Assembly: GCA_900547655.1 (NCBI GenBank)
Contig: URHQ01000027.1
Coordinates: forward strand, 1-22,439
DNA: 22,439 nt
Direction: 5' to 3'
Origin: an uncultured Collinsella sp.
GTDB taxonomy: Bacteria; Actinomycetota; Coriobacteriia; Coriobacteriales; Coriobacteriaceae
Made by a program: the position numbers and the translations under genes. The stretch's first letter is position 1. Every line of letters starts with the position of its first letter. Positions 22,412-22,439 of this stretch are shown in pieces. The notes under the pieces were generated by a model. The model searched no databases, had not been told where the DNA came from, and saw only the letters and a list, made by a program, of their open reading frames with translations.

Positions 22412-22439
22412 CTGTCTCTTATACACATCTCCGAGCCCA
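22412..22439 (+). other. Nextera transposase adapter, not genomic DNA
   Basis: CTGTCTCTTATACACATCT (22412-22430) is the mosaic-end complement used in Nextera libraries, followed by CCGAGCCCA, the start of the adapter's next part. It marks the contig end. Confidence 0.97.

Overview
The window reads as a chromosomal segment of an anaerobic actinobacterium of the Collinsella type (Coriobacteriia). This is inferred from the gene content (a Tat-exported PcsB-like wall hydrolase, compact maltodextrin genes, a GlvC-like PTS) and from codon usage strongly biased to G/C. It joins the left part of an integrated, even more GC-rich element, probably a prophage. The last 28 bases are not genomic: they match the Nextera transposase adapter.

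Positions 1-7209 hold a secreted coiled-coil peptidoglycan hydrolase (minus strand), then on the plus strand galE, malQ (4-alpha-glucanotransferase) and glgP (alpha-glucan phosphorylase), mostly separated by hairpin terminators. Between glgP and the next operon is a striking array of three 55-nt inverted-repeat units (6854-7069). The arms are conserved, the loops are all 27 nt, and the arms alternate in orientation every ~40 nt.

Positions 7210-12606 hold a minus-strand sugar ABC transporter operon (Tat-type lipoprotein binding protein, two MalF/MalG-type permeases, MsmK/UgpC-type ATPase), followed after a perfect 23-bp hairpin terminator by a GntR/UTRA repressor. Divergent from the repressor is an 816-aa protein that joins an alpha-glucoside PTS EIIC, its EIIB and a complete Cof-type HAD phosphatase in one chain. 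Near-identical TTGTTT(A/G)AAC sites lie upstream of the repressor, the PTS fusion and the ABC operon, and a close variant lies upstream of malQ. I infer one alpha-glucan regulon: sugars enter by the ABC system (unmodified) or by the PTS (as phosphates, perhaps dephosphorylated by the fused HAD domain), and MalQ and GlgP convert them to glucose and glucose-1-phosphate.

Positions 15287-17579 hold a polyprenyl diphosphate synthase, a cytoplasmic-looking protein with two peptidoglycan-binding domains, and tRNA-Gln(TTG).

Positions 17580-22411 are the left arm of an integrated element abutting the tRNA 3' end: a large serine recombinase, a CI-like repressor, a divergent operator region, then rightward small genes (hypothetical, Cro-like HTH, two tiny coupled ORFs, RuvC-like nuclease, HTH/zinc-finger protein, ParB-like protein cut by the contig end). 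The recombinase reading frame has no stop before the junction and runs antisense through the tRNA into host DNA.
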